NCBI RefSeq assembly: GCF_019656335.1 | Contig: NZ_BPLZ01000014.1 | Span: 1-64,000, forward strand | Origin: Pseudomonas sp. NCCP-436 | GTDB lineage: Bacteria > Pseudomonadota > Gammaproteobacteria > Pseudomonadales > Pseudomonadaceae | Length of the DNA: 64,000 nt | Reading direction: 5' to 3' | Part shown: positions 1-7,914 of the stretch, in pieces | How positions within the stretch are numbered: position 1 is the first letter of the stretch | How the letters are laid out: each line of letters starts with the position of its first letter | The notes under the pieces: model-generated | What the model was told of the DNA's origin: nothing | The model's database searches: none | The model's input: only the letters and a program-made list of their open reading frames with translations | Position numbers and translations under genes: made by a program

Positions 1-300
1 TATTCGGATCGCGGTAGCCAATTCACCAGCGCCGACTACCAGCGCTTTCTGAATCGCAACACGCTGGTTTGCAGCATGAGTGCCGTCGGGCATTGCGGCG
101 ACAACGCTGCCTGTGAAGGCTTCTTCGGTCAGCTCAAACGGGAGCGCGTTGTCCATCAGTCGTATCGAACTCGTGATGAAGCACGGGCGGATCTATTCGA
201 CTACATCGAGCGGTTTCATAACCCACGAATGCGTTGTAGAGTCGCCCGGCAAGATCTGAAGTTTTCAGCCCTTTTCAAACCGTCCGTGGAAATGGGGTAG
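1..300 (+). CDS. IS3-family transposase (OrfB), C-terminal part
   Basis: The reading frame is open from the first base of the window and ends at 300, giving about 99 residues of the end of a DDE integrase-type transposase. It starts with YSDRGSQFTS, the usual context of the second catalytic Asp of IS3-family OrfB. It continues with DNAACEGFFGQLKRE, which carries the catalytic Glu, and then YRTRDEARADLFDYIERFHN. The 5' part lies outside the window. The tail after FHNPR does not carry the common HSTLGYLSP motif; I believe some IS3 subgroups end this way, but I cannot exclude decay. The element end probably lies just after 300 and I could not define its terminal repeat. Confidence 0.85.
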   Translation, partial: YSDRGSQFTSADYQRFLNRNTLVCSMSAVGHCGDNAACEGFFGQLKRERVVHQSYRTRDEARADLFDYIERFHNPRMRCRVARQDLKFSALFKPSVEMG

Positions 301-350
301 ACCCCCGGGGTAGAACCCAGCAGGCTTTCACCATCACGATGGCTTATCAG

Positions 351-375
351 GCAGGGCCATATCTGATGGCCCTGC
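351..375 (-). terminator. Stem-loop after the glutamate-synthase-like gene
   Basis: Ten-base arms GCAGGGCCAT and ATGGCCCTGC flank a 5-base loop, just beyond the stop codon of the minus-strand gene at 383. There is no clear T-run after it on the minus strand, so its role as an intrinsic terminator is uncertain. Confidence 0.4.
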
Positions 376-382
376 GGAAGGG

Positions 383-1999
383 TCAGGACGCTAGCTCTGC
401 CGGTTCGAAACTGTCGGCGCGGGCCATGTGCCACATGCGTTCGTAGAATTCGCCCTTGATCTGCCCACTGAGCAGTTCGCCTGGGGCGAGGAATAAGTGC
501 TGTTGCGAGAACAGCTTGATCTCGGTGGCCGACAGACGTTGCACTAGGTGTTTGGCGTCGATCTGCGACGGGTGTTCGAGGCCGGCGGCAGCGAGCATTT
601 CGGCCAGGGCCTTGAGCGTGTTGCGGTGGAAGTTGTAGACGCGCTGGGCCTTGTCTTCGACCACCAGAGCGCGCTGGCGCAGCGGATCCTGGGTGGCGAC
701 CCCGGTGGGGCACTTGTTGGTGTGGCAGGACTGCGACTGGATGCAGCCGATGGCGAACATGAAGCCGCGCGCCGAGTTGGCCCAGTCGGCACCGATGGCC
801 AGTACCCGGGCGATGTCGAAGGCGCTGACGATCTTGCCGCTGGCGCCGAGTTTGATCTTGTCGCGCAGGTTGCTGCCAACCAGGGTGTTATGCACGAACA
901 GCAGCCCCTCGCGCAGCGGCACACCGAGGTGATCGGTAAATTCCAGCGGTGCGGCTCCGGTGCCGCCTTCCTTGCCGTCGACCACAATGAAGTCGGGCAG
1001 GATGGCGGTTTCCAGCATGGCCTTGACGATGCCCATGAATTCCCAAGGATGCCCCAGGCAGAGCTTGAAGCCCACCGGTTTGCCGCCGGACAGCTCGCGC
1101 AGACGGGCGATGAACTGCAGCAGCTCGATGGGTGTGGAGAAGGCACTGTGGCACGATGGCGAGATGCAGTCCTGACCCATGGGCACGCCACGGGTGCTGG
1201 CGATTTCCTTGGTGATCTTATGTTTCGGCAGGATGCCGCCATGGCCCGGCTTGGCACCCTGGCTGAGCTTGATTTCGATCATCTTCACCTGCGGGCTTGC
1301 CGCCTGAGCAGCGAAACGCTCGGGGTCGAAGAGACCCTCCTCGGTGCGGCAACCGAAGTAGCCACTGCCCAGTTCCCAGACCAGGTCGCCACCATGCTCG
1401 CGGTGATAGGGGCTGATGCTGCCTTCACCGGTGTCATGGTAGAAGTTGCCGAGTTTGGCGCCCTGGTTCAGAGCCCGGATGGCATTGGCGCTGAGTGAGC
1501 CGAAGCTCATGGCCGAGATGTTGAACAGCGAAGCGGAGTAGGGCTGGCTGCACTGTGGCCCGCCAATGTCCACCCGGAAACCGGCCGGATCGGACAGTGG
1601 TGCCGGGCGCATGGAGTGGCTGATGAATTCGAAGTCGTTCCGGTACACGTCGCTCAGGGTGCCGAAGGCCTTGTCGGCGCCTTCGTTCTTGGCGCGGGCG
1701 TAGACCAGCGAGCGCTGGGCGCGGGAGAACGGCAATTGCTCGGCGTCGCCTTCAAGCAGGTACTGGCGGATTTCAGGGCGGATGCCCTCGACCAGGTAGC
1801 GGATGTTGCCCAGGATCGGGTAGTTGCGGCGAACCGCGTGTCGGGTCTGCAGCAGGTCAGCGATGCCGATCAGGCTCAGAACTGCGGTTGTCAGGGTGAA
1901 AGGCCATATCCACTCGTGGGAGATGAAGGGCAGGCTGACAAGGGTGAACAGGGCGCAGAAAGCGAAGAAGGCGTAACGGCTGAGCAGAGAAAGGTTCAT
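383..1999 (-). CDS. FMN-binding glutamate-synthase-family protein
   Basis: A 538-residue protein with two hydrophobic N-terminal segments (about residues 6-27 and 31-50), followed by a domain like the FMN/Fe-S synthase domain of glutamate synthase. It shows AMSFGSLSANAIRALNQGA and HDTGEGSISPYH in the FMN barrel, and a Cys cluster (CIQSQSCHTNKCPTG) like the Fe-S ligand loop of GltB. The amidotransferase half of GltB is absent. It belongs to a stand-alone family common in Pseudomonas with no established substrate, and the N-terminus suggests membrane attachment. The ATG is preceded by GGAG. It is transcribed away from the FabH-like gene. The family assignment is firm; the physiological role is unknown. 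Confidence 0.88.
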   Translation of the reverse strand: MNLSLLSRYAFFAFCALFTLVSLPFISHEWIWPFTLTTAVLSLIGIADLLQTRHAVRRNYPILGNIRYLVEGIRPEIRQYLLEGDAEQLPFSRAQRSLVYARAKNEGADKAFGTLSDVYRNDFEFISHSMRPAPLSDPAGFRVDIGGPQCSQPYSASLFNISAMSFGSLSANAIRALNQGAKLGNFYHDTGEGSISPYHREHGGDLVWELGSGYFGCRTEEGLFDPERFAAQAASPQVKMIEIKLSQGAKPGHGGILPKHKITKEIASTRGVPMGQDCISPSCHSAFSTPIELLQFIARLRELSGGKPVGFKLCLGHPWEFMGIVKAMLETAILPDFIVVDGKEGGTGAAPLEFTDHLGVPLREGLLFVHNTLVGSNLRDKIKLGASGKIVSAFDIARVLAIGADWANSARGFMFAIGCIQSQSCHTNKCPTGVATQDPLRQRALVVEDKAQRVYNFHRNTLKALAEMLAAAGLEHPSQIDAKHLVQRLSATEIKLFSQQHLFLAPGELLSGQIKGEFYERMWHMARADSFEPAELAS

Positions 2000-2062
2000 G
2001 CAGGCTCCGGTTACATGGATTAAGCAGGAACTTTAGACCAGAACCATTCATTTAGTCATGTT

Positions 2063-2078
2063 CTGTCCATCGGGACAG
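2063..2078. promoter_or_regulatory. Palindrome in divergent intergenic region
   Basis: CTGTCC-ATCG-GGACAG is a perfect 6-base inverted repeat in the 238-base gap between the divergent glutamate-synthase-like gene and the FabH-like gene. It is a candidate operator, but I know of no specific regulator for it. Confidence 0.3.
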
Positions 2079-2237
2079 CATCGGGGGTTGAGGACGAATG
2101 ACGCCGGCCTGTGGCACACTCAGTGGCCCGAAGCCAGCCGTCGTCAAAGTCTGGTTCGGGATTCCCGTTTCTCGGCCGGCGTCTTGGTTGCCGGCCTACT
2201 GCCCGAGGCCGCCAGCGGCCAAGAAAGAGGAAAGACC

Positions 2238-3359
2238 GTGCATAACGTCGTGATCAGTGGTACCGGCCTGTATACCCCGGCTAACAGCATTTCCAACGAC
2301 GAGCTGGTGGCATCCTTCAATGCCTACGTGCAGCAGTACAACGTAGACAACGCCGAGGCCATCGCCCGGGGCGAGCTGGAGCCACTGAGCGAATCCAGCA
2401 GCGCTTTTATCGAAAAGGCTTCCGGCATCAAGAGCCGTTTCGTCATCGACAAGGACGGGATCCTCGATCCGCAGCGCATGGTGCCGCGCATTCCGGAGCG
2501 CTCCAACGACGAGTGGGGCATTCTTTGCGAGATGTCCGTGGCCGCTGCCCAGGAAGCTTTGCAACGTGCCGGGCGCAGTGTTGAGGATATCGATGGAGTA
2601 ATAGTCGCCTGTTCCAATCTGCAGCGTCCCTATCCTGCCGTGGCCATCGAAGTGCAGGCTGCGCTGGGCATCAAGGGGTGGGGCTATGACATGAACGTGG
2701 CCTGTTCCTCGGCCACTTTCGGCATCCAGGCTGCCACCACCGCGATCCAGGGCGGACAGGCGCGCGCCATCCTGATGGTCAACCCGGAAATCTGCACCGG
2801 CCACCTGAACTTCCGTGACCGCGACAGCCACTTCATCTTTGGTGACGCTGCCACTGCGGTGATTCTTGAACGTGCCGACCTGGCGACCTCCGCTCACCAG
2901 TTCGAAGTGGTCAGCACCAAGCTGCTGACGCAGTTCTCCAACAATATCCGCAACAACTTCGGTTTCCTCAACCGGGCGGCCGAGGAAGGCATCGGCGCCC
3001 GCGACAAGCTGTTCGTGCAGGAAGGACGCAAGGTGTTCAAGGAAGTCTGCCCGATGGTGGCCGAGCTGATCGCCGCCCACCTGGCGGAAAACCAGCTGGA
3101 GCCGACCCAGGTACAGCGTTTCTGGCTGCACCAGGCCAACCTCAACATGAACCTGCTGATCACTCGCAAGCTTCTGGGGCGTGATGCCGAGCCGCACGAG
3201 GCGCCGGTGATTCTCGACACCTACGCCAACACCAGCTCGGCCGGATCGGTGATTGCCCTGCACAAGCATCAGGACGACCTGCCGGCCGGCAGCCTGGGTG
3301 TGCTCAGCTCCTTCGGCGCAGGTTATTCGATCGGCAGTGTAATTTTGCGCAAGCGTTGA
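2238..3359 (+). CDS. Beta-ketoacyl-ACP synthase III paralogue (PA3286-like)
   Basis: A 373-residue FabH-type condensing enzyme. The catalytic triad is visible: Cys156 in [10 protein letters not shown], His298 in WLHQAN and Asn331 in [10 protein letters not shown] start it at GTG 2238 because AGAGGAAA lies just upstream and the protein then begins at the normal [11 protein letters not shown]; the frame is open further upstream but that part is not protein-like. It closely resembles P. aeruginosa PA3286, which is reported to take acyl-CoA from beta-oxidation into fatty acid synthesis. A truncated sigma factor gene follows, a neighbour pair I recall from PAO1 (PA3286-PA3285). Confidence 0.9.
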   Translation: MHNVVISGTGLYTPANSISNDELVASFNAYVQQYNVDNAEAIARGELEPLSESSSAFIEKASGIKSRFVIDKDGILDPQRMVPRIPERSNDEWGILCEMSVAAAQEALQRAGRSVEDIDGVIVACSNLQRPYPAVAIEVQAALGIKGWGYDMNVACSSATFGIQAATTAIQGGQARAILMVNPEICTGHLNFRDRDSHFIFGDAATAVILERADLATSAHQFEVVSTKLLTQFSNNIRNNFGFLNRAAEEGIGARDKLFVQEGRKVFKEVCPMVAELIAAHLAENQLEPTQVQRFWLHQANLNMNLLITRKLLGRDAEPHEAPVILDTYANTSSAGSVIALHKHQDDLPAGSLGVLSSFGAGYSIGSVILRKR

Positions 3360-3431
3360 ACTCTTTATAGGAATGCCTGATGTGCGCGGGGTGTTCGAGC
3401 TCCGTGCACAGGCTTTACCTACAGGAGTCTC

Positions 3432-3806
3432 ATGTCCGATTCTGAATTGCTGGGTCGTCTGCTCGCCGGTGAGCAGAAGGCCTACTGCGAGCTGGTTGCT
3501 CGCTATCAGGGGGCAATGCGCGCGGTGGCCTATGCCATTGTCGGCAGCCGTCATGCCGACGAGGTAGTGCAGGATGCCTGGCTTGCCGTGGTGCGTAGCC
3601 TCAATGGTTTCCTGGGGCGCTCCAGCCTGAAGACCTGGTTACTGACCATTACCGCCAAGACCCGTCTCAAGCACAACCGTCGCGAAGTGCTGCTCGACGA
3701 CCTGGCCGCGCCCCACGGTACGGTGGGTGACGAGCGTTTGGCCGATGACGTGCTCGAAAAGCTATTGCTCACTGCTTGTGGGGAGAGTCCATATAGGAAT
3801 TGTTAG
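3432..3806 (+). pseudogene. ECF sigma-70 factor, truncated by the integron
   Basis: The gene starts at ATG with ACAGGAG upstream and encodes a clear ECF sigma region 2: LLAGEQKAYCELVARYQGAM, then SRHADEVVQDAWLAVVRSL and SSLKTWLLTITAKTRLK. After VLEKLLLTACGES (about residue 119) the frame runs into unrelated sequence and stops at residue 124. The whole of region 4, which binds the -35 element, is missing. The break lies just before the GTTAGGC at 3802 that marks the end of the cassette array, so the gene was most likely cut when the integron arrived or by a later deletion from its distal end. It resembles PA3285. It is unlikely to function as a sigma factor. Confidence 0.85.
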
Positions 3807-3892
3807 GCGTTGCTCTCATGACTGTTGACGTAGTAACCCATAGCTCCCCTGCTTCTTGTATGTAACGGCCTTGCTGCCTTTAAGACGCCTAA
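3802..3892 (-). repeat. Remnant of a terminal integron cassette
   Basis: The 7-base core GTTAGGC (3802-3808) faces the GCCTAAC (3887-3893) of the next attC. The 78 bases between them contain no ORF and no attC-like stem. This looks like the leftover of an eleventh cassette whose attC was lost at the junction with the sigma factor gene. Confidence 0.55.
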
Positions 3893-3958
3893 CGCCAGTG
3901 GTAATGGGCGACGACGGAGCGCAGCGTAGTTGGCGTCCCGTTGACCACCTTGTTATGA
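3887..3958 (-). repeat. attC site of cassette 10 (non-Pseudomonas type)
   Basis: GCCTAAC at 3887-3893 and GTTATGA at 3952-3958 are the outer core sites. Inside, the halves GGGCGACGACGGAGCGCAGCG and GTTGGCGTCCC can pair imperfectly. The site is 72 bases long. The body is unlike the conserved sites elsewhere in the array. The stop codon of the cassette gene overlaps the core. Confidence 0.8.
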
Positions 3959-4585
3959 GATTTGCGACTTGGTGTCAGGTAGACAGTCAGCAAATTCTAT
4001 TTGAATAAGTGGCATTTTGCCACGCTGCGCACCACCACCATGCAATATGACCAATAGCATTCCTACCATTACTGACACACCATTGGATATTCGGACCATC
4101 TGCTCGAGTAAAGGAAGTGGATAGCCTTTGCTGTGGCGGTGGATTGCATGAATACCGCCGTGGATGAACGAACTTAGAGGCTTCCAAGAGTACTCTTTAA
4201 ATTCCAGCAGCATATTCACCGGTTCCTGGGGTGCTTTACCCTGTAATTTCTCAAGCATTTCGCTGAGCATCGGAAGCCTATTCGCTTTATTAGCTGCCTC
4301 TTGTGTCAGCTCACTGGTCAACTTAGAAACGGCGGTGTCGGAAGCCGCGTAGAGAAGCCACATTGCCCTGACCAGAGCCTCATACTGAAGACGAACAAGT
4401 CCCGTCGCGGAGGTGAGATTGCCACCCGAAATCAGCATCTTCGCGCTTTCAGCATGCTCGAATGCAATACTACACATGACTCTACTAGCCATGACTCTCT
4501 CCGAATCATCAAAAGGAGCGAGCGCTAAAAACTCCAAGAGTCTGCTTTCGAGTTCAGCAGATCGTGATAGCAGACTATTTATCAA
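3953..4585 (-). CDS. Cassette 10: helical, HEPN-like hypothetical protein
   Basis: A 210-residue protein starting at TTG (AGGGA upstream) that fills its cassette from one recombination site to the next. It is mostly alpha-helical. The segment LVRLQYEALVRAMWLLYAAS followed later by SFIHGGIHAIHRH is typical of uncharacterised families (DUF6988-like, from memory) related to HEPN-type helical bundles. I see no canonical R-x4-6-H ribonuclease motif. Function is unknown; many such proteins are linked to phage defence or toxin-antitoxin systems. The base composition is lower in GC than the chromosome, as for the other cassettes. Confidence 0.8.
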   Translation of the reverse strand: MINSLLSRSAELESRLLEFLALAPFDDSERVMASRVMCSIAFEHAESAKMLISGGNLTSATGLVRLQYEALVRAMWLLYAASDTAVSKLTSELTQEAANKANRLPMLSEMLEKLQGKAPQEPVNMLLEFKEYSWKPLSSFIHGGIHAIHRHSKGYPLPLLEQMVRISNGVSVMVGMLLVILHGGGAQRGKMPLIQIEFADCLPDTKSQIS

Positions 4586-4597
4586 TGGTGTCCCTAC

Positions 4598-4674
4598 TTA
4601 TAACGTTTGGTTAAGGGGCGGGCTTTAGCCCGTCCCAGTGAGCGTAGCGAGCGGTTTGAAGCATTTGTTAGCCT
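4598..4674 (-). repeat. attC site of cassette 9 (Pseudomonas type)
   Basis: Core sites TTATAAC (4598-4604) and GTTAGCC (4668-4674) enclose the conserved body that begins GTTTGGTTAAGGGGCGGGC and ends near GCGGTTTGAA. The internal palindrome GCGGGC-TTTA-GCCCGT is visible. It is 77 bases long and differs from the other conserved sites at only a few positions. Confidence 0.92.
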
Positions 4675-5189
4675 TCAGGTAACACTTGATTTGCTGCTAA
4701 AACCACAACGTCTTGACCAAAACTATTTTTGAAGGCGTGCACTGTTCCTTTTACTCTGATCTTAGAATGCGACTTTAATTTCAAAACCTCGCCTGTTAAC
4801 TCCGTTGGTACGGTTAGCGCAAAATCTGGAATCGCTAAGTCGTTGCTTCCGAGAGGGGTGCTTTGACTAGTATAAGAGCTATCTCTATGGTTTAAGGTTA
4901 TGACATTGTCTGGAAATTTAATTCCGTATACTTGCTCAAGGTTCCAGGGGCCAAGATATGTTGCCTGAATCTCAATTTCAGTATTTATATGTTTTTTGGC
5001 TAGTTTTGAATTTGAAAGTTCTTGATATGGTATAGAAAGCTCTACTGGCGTTGTTTTTATTACAATGCTGGTTTCTGGTTTGTCCATGATTATGGACTGG
5101 ATGTCGGCAAGAAAACCTGTAACCCCAATAAGAAGTGTTCCGCAGGTTGCTAAAGTCAATTTGCCTTTAAATGTGCTGAAAATTTTCAC
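4668..5189 (-). CDS. Cassette 9: membrane-anchored hypothetical protein
   Basis: A 173-residue protein from a GTG start with AGAAGGAAAA upstream. Residues about 10-28 (LTLATCGTLLIGVTGFLAD) form one membrane segment, so the rest is likely exported or periplasmic. That remainder is beta-rich and shows a late stretch SKIRVKGTVHAFKNSFGQDV that could be an OB-like or beta-sandwich strand pair. I do not recognise a family. Its stop codon lies inside the attC core. Confidence 0.75.
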   Translation of the reverse strand: MKIFSTFKGKLTLATCGTLLIGVTGFLADIQSIIMDKPETSIVIKTTPVELSIPYQELSNSKLAKKHINTEIEIQATYLGPWNLEQVYGIKFPDNVITLNHRDSSYTSQSTPLGSNDLAIPDFALTVPTELTGEVLKLKSHSKIRVKGTVHAFKNSFGQDVVVLAANQVLPEG

Positions 5190-5205
5190 GAATTTTCCTT
5201 CTGAA

Positions 5206-5289
5206 GGCTAACGCCCGCAGCATGCGCGGCTTTGGAATGGGGGCGAAGCCGCCATGGAAAAGACGTCGCCGTGCCTGCGATGGTTATAC
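5206..5289 (-). repeat. attC site of cassette 8 (non-Pseudomonas type)
   Basis: GGCTAAC (5206-5212) and GTTATAC (5283-5289) flank an 84-base imperfect hairpin. CGCAGCATGCGCGGC near the left end can pair with GCCGTGCCTGCGATG near the right. The body is unrelated to the conserved Pseudomonas type. Confidence 0.75.
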
Positions 5290-5769
5290 CGATTCATACT
5301 CACTCGGATGATTGAGCTCACGCTTTTTCCCCTTGAACGCCTCGTAAAGCGCCCGATGGCGACGGAGACCGTATTCGTCTGAACGGGTGTCGTAGGCAGC
5401 TACCCATTCGATTAGATTTTCCAAGTTTTCATCCTGCTCTTCTTTCGAGCTGAATTTCTCTGGCTCCCAGGGGCGCGCGCGACAATGAGCGATACAAATC
5501 TCAACTCCGGGGTTCAGAAAAATGAGTTCGTCACACTCGCACATAATCGGCTCGATGATGTCTGCGTAACAGCCTTCAATTATCCAGCTCTCATTATGGG
5601 CAATAAAAAGCCTTACATCCGCGATGCTATCTTGGATCGGGCGCCGCTGCGCCCCATTGTGAAATGCCACTTCATCAAGAGAAAGGCGAGCGGCTGGATG
5701 TTTGGCAATTAATCTCTTTGAGAGAGTGCTTTTACCAGCACCGGCATTTCCAAGAAGTATCGTTCTCAC
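5284..5769 (-). CDS. Cassette 8: small P-loop NTPase / kinase-like protein
   Basis: A 161-residue protein from GTG 5769 with AGGAAGGAA upstream. It begins MRTILLGNAGAGKSTLSKRL, a perfect Walker A motif at residues 7-15. SLDEVAF and ESWIIEGCYADII follow, as in small adenylate-kinase-like proteins often annotated as 'DNA topology modulation' or shikimate-kinase-like. DELIFLNPG is a plausible Walker B. Phosphate transfer to a small molecule is the likely activity; the substrate is unknown. The stop overlaps the attC core. Confidence 0.82.
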   Translation of the reverse strand: MRTILLGNAGAGKSTLSKRLIAKHPAARLSLDEVAFHNGAQRRPIQDSIADVRLFIAHNESWIIEGCYADIIEPIMCECDELIFLNPGVEICIAHCRARPWEPEKFSSKEEQDENLENLIEWVAAYDTRSDEYGLRRHRALYEAFKGKKRELNHPSEYESV

Positions 5770-5787
5770 CGCGCTGTTCCTTCCTCG

Positions 5788-5863
5788 GTATAACGTTTGG
5801 TTAAGGGGCGGGCGTTAGCCCGTCCCAGTGAGCGCAGCGAACGGTTTGAACCTATTGTTAGGC
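5788..5863 (-). repeat. attC site of cassette 7 (Pseudomonas type)
   Basis: Core sites GTATAAC (5788-5794) and GTTAGGC (5857-5863) enclose the conserved 76-base body. It has GGGCGTTAGCCC where most copies have GGGCTTTAGCCC. Confidence 0.92.
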
Positions 5864-5864
5864 T

Positions 5865-6311
5865 TTAACACGGGCATGCGGCCTCGAAAACTATTGCACC
5901 TAATTTTTGGATTTCTACGGTAAGGTCTTCGATATTAGGAAATGTTTTTAGCGATTTTGTGCGGTACTCAAGCTCTTTTCTCTTGTACAAGTTCGCAAGC
6001 TTATTTAGCTGCTCGAAAGAGGCGCTTTTTGATATGCCTTTTTCTTTTGATTTTTTGATGAGTCTTTTCAGATCATGGCCAATTGTTTTTAGTTCGTCAG
6101 AGCTTAGGCCTTGGTGAAATAGATAGGACTTTAGGGTTAGCTCAGCTGCGTGACCTAGTAAGTAATAGGATACAGAGCGGTAATTTATTTTGGTGGGCGG
6201 CGTGGCCTGTAATGTTATTGCCGCCTCAAGAAACTCTGTTGCGAGAGAAAATAATGTGCTTTCGTCTTCGCTGCGATCGCCTGCGGTGTTGAATATTTTT
6301 GAGTAGCACAT
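5865..6311 (-). CDS. Cassette 7: HEPN-like helical protein
   Basis: A 148-residue protein with AGGCTC just before its ATG. The centre, SYYLLGHAAELTLKSYLF followed by TIGHDLKRLIKKSKEKG, is the pattern of HEPN-type helical bundles: a membrane-like helix with an E-L-x-L-K-x-[FY]-L signature and a conserved G-H-D-L. The strict R-x4-6-H catalytic motif of HEPN ribonucleases is not obvious, so it may be a non-catalytic member. No partner nucleotidyltransferase lies in the same cassette. Family placement is by pattern only. Confidence 0.75.
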   Translation of the reverse strand: MCYSKIFNTAGDRSEDESTLFSLATEFLEAAITLQATPPTKINYRSVSYYLLGHAAELTLKSYLFHQGLSSDELKTIGHDLKRLIKKSKEKGISKSASFEQLNKLANLYKRKELEYRTKSLKTFPNIEDLTVEIQKLGAIVFEAACPC

Positions 6312-6317
6312 TTATGA

Positions 6318-6394
6318 GCCTAACGTTTGGTTAAGAGGCGGGCTTTAGCCCGTCCCAGTGAGCGAAGCGAACGGTTTGAACCAATTGTTAGATC
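6318..6394 (-). repeat. attC site of cassette 6 (Pseudomonas type)
   Basis: Core sites GCCTAAC (6318-6324) and GTTAGAT (6388-6394) enclose the conserved body, with TTAAGAGGCGG in place of TTAAGGGGCGG. Confidence 0.92.
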
Positions 6395-6648
6395 TTGCAT
6401 GGTGAATTTTTAAACATTCTTTGAATTGTTTGAGTGTGCTCATTTTTGCTGGCTGAATAAAATATTTTTCTGTCCAAAAGAATGCGTTTCATTGAGATGT
6501 TTGAAATCAAGTGACCGGGTTTCACCTGAAGTGTAATAGCTTTTTCAATTGACTCACCAGTAACCTCTATCTCGTAAACTTCAATTTCCCCGTTTTCCTT
6601 TCGCTTTGAGCCTTTGTGAAGGAAATGTATTTTCTGCTCTTTAATCAT
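6388..6648 (-). CDS. Cassette 6, second ORF: small hypothetical protein
   Basis: 86 residues from ATG 6648; a longer frame from TTG 6684 exists but no good ribosome site favours it. The protein is basic, with IEVYEIEVTGESIEKAITLQ in the middle and a Lys/Arg-rich end. I recognise no family. It shares a cassette with the ORF at 6734-6946, with no recombination site between them. Its stop overlaps the attC core, like most cassette genes here, which supports it being real. Confidence 0.6.
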   Translation of the reverse strand: MIKEQKIHFLHKGSKRKENGEIEVYEIEVTGESIEKAITLQVKPGHLISNISMKRILLDRKIFYSASKNEHTQTIQRMFKNSPCKI

Positions 6649-6733
6649 ATGGAATACCCAACGATTGAGATAGCTGGCGGTCAAAAACGCAGCTATTACT
6701 GACCAGCAAAGGAAGCGAGGGAAAGTTGACGCA

Positions 6734-6946
6734 TTATGAGTTCTTCAATAGACCTCCTACCAGTTTCACCGCCTGCAAGGTTTCAGGTGGAAAATAACTA
6801 TTCTCTCGGATGTTTGCGTACATTTCCTGGAGGCTCTGCTCAAATGCGGGAATAAACTCTGGGTTTGTCTTTCCTATGGTTTGCACGAGACAGGCTGTCA
6901 AAACTGCGATTGTTTGAGCTGCTTGATCTGGAAGAGGGTTGGACAT
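6734..6946 (-). CDS. Cassette 6, first ORF: small hypothetical protein
   Basis: 70 residues from ATG, with GGAG eight bases upstream and only 28 bases from the cassette boundary. It is acidic and helical (QTIAVLTACLVQTIGKTNPE). There is no recognised domain. It is translated first in a two-ORF cassette, so the pair could be a small two-component unit such as toxin-antitoxin, but nothing in the sequences proves this. Confidence 0.6.
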   Translation of the reverse strand: MSNPLPDQAAQTIAVLTACLVQTIGKTNPEFIPAFEQSLQEMYANIRENSYFPPETLQAVKLVGGLLKNS

Positions 6947-6968
6947 ATGTATTTCTCCGAATTGAAAA

Positions 6969-7044
6969 ATCTAACGTTTGGTTAAGGGGCGGGCTTTAGC
7001 CCGTCCCAGTGAGCGAAGCGAACGGTTTGAACCAGTTGTTATAT
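6969..7044 (-). repeat. attC site of cassette 5 (Pseudomonas type)
   Basis: ATCTAAC (6969-6975) and GTTATAT (7038-7044) enclose the conserved 76-base body without deviation from the common form. Confidence 0.92.
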
Positions 7045-7050
7045 TGCACG

Positions 7051-7893
7051 TTAATGACCAATGGCCATCCACGTGATTTCTTTTACCCCAGGAACACAGG
7101 GCTTCCCTTCGGAGTTAATAAACTTAGCTCTCATGCCACTTCTGGTCGCTATGTAAGTGAAATACTCTGCTGGAAAAAATTCAGGCTGCAGCTTCTGGAG
7201 AGGAAGTGGGAGGCTTTTAAGAAATTCGAAATATGCAATATTATGTTCTTTTTTGCCGGGAATGAGGTATTCAATACCCTCAAGAATTTCCTCCTCAGAC
7301 AAGAAAAACATGTAGTTCAGTACGATGGAGTCGAAAGTCTCTCCATTTTTCAATGGGGCTTTGTATCGGTGGAATAGCTGGTTTCTAGTTTGCTCTGTGG
7401 GGATTGCAGAGATGTTGGATATACCTAGAGCTGATTTGGCTATTGTTTCTTCAGCATGCCTTAGGACGGTGCATCCTGCCCATTCTTGCCTAAGTTCAAA
7501 TTTAGCAAGCTCTGGAAAACGCTCACTTAGGAAAATATTTCGCTCTTCGTCGTGCAAAAAGTTTCCTTGGCTTATTGCGCCTCGAAGTGGAAGCTTATTT
7601 TTAAAGCCAAGCTCAAGAAGCAACGACACCGCGCTTATGAAGTTGTTTACATTGTAAACATCATCAATAGGGCATGAAACTAAAACGATTGAGTCGAACA
7701 AGAACTGAGAGAAATCAAAGTTTTTCCTTCCAGTGTTGTCACCTTGCGCGGCAAAGAATGTGGCGTTTTTTGCCTCATCGATAAACGAAGAGTACTGCTT
7801 GTGTAAGGATTCAATTTCTTCACTTTCGAGGCGTGCTGAAAAGCCTAGGACGTCTAGAAAGGCTATTAGACGATTTTCTAAATTGACTATCAC
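7051..7893 (-). CDS. Cassette 5: class III nucleotide-cyclase-like protein
   Basis: A 280-residue protein. I start it at GTG 7893, where AGGAGG sits ideally upstream; the frame is open further back but that stretch is attC sequence. The opening RLIAFLDVLGFS (Asp14), then FLFDSIVLVS (Asp67), then LPLRGAISQG (Arg104) reproduce the order of the first metal Asp, the second metal Asp and the following strand of class III adenylyl/guanylyl-cyclase-like domains. EWAGCTVLRHAEE follows as in soluble members of this group. The C-terminal third (about 180-280) has no known domain. It could make a cyclic nucleotide, as in Pycsar-type defence, or be a catalytically altered relative. No membrane effector is adjacent. 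Confidence 0.7.
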   Translation of the reverse strand: MIVNLENRLIAFLDVLGFSARLESEEIESLHKQYSSFIDEAKNATFFAAQGDNTGRKNFDFSQFLFDSIVLVSCPIDDVYNVNNFISAVSLLLELGFKNKLPLRGAISQGNFLHDEERNIFLSERFPELAKFELRQEWAGCTVLRHAEETIAKSALGISNISAIPTEQTRNQLFHRYKAPLKNGETFDSIVLNYMFFLSEEEILEGIEYLIPGKKEHNIAYFEFLKSLPLPLQKLQPEFFPAEYFTYIATRSGMRAKFINSEGKPCVPGVKEITWMAIGH

Positions 7894-7914
7894 AGCGCCT
7901 CCTCGGCAAGTGCA

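Noticed and set aside
2196..3554. 452-residue minus-strand frame over the FabH-like gene
   Set aside because: Antisense shadow; the plus strand carries the intact catalytic triad and a good ribosome site.
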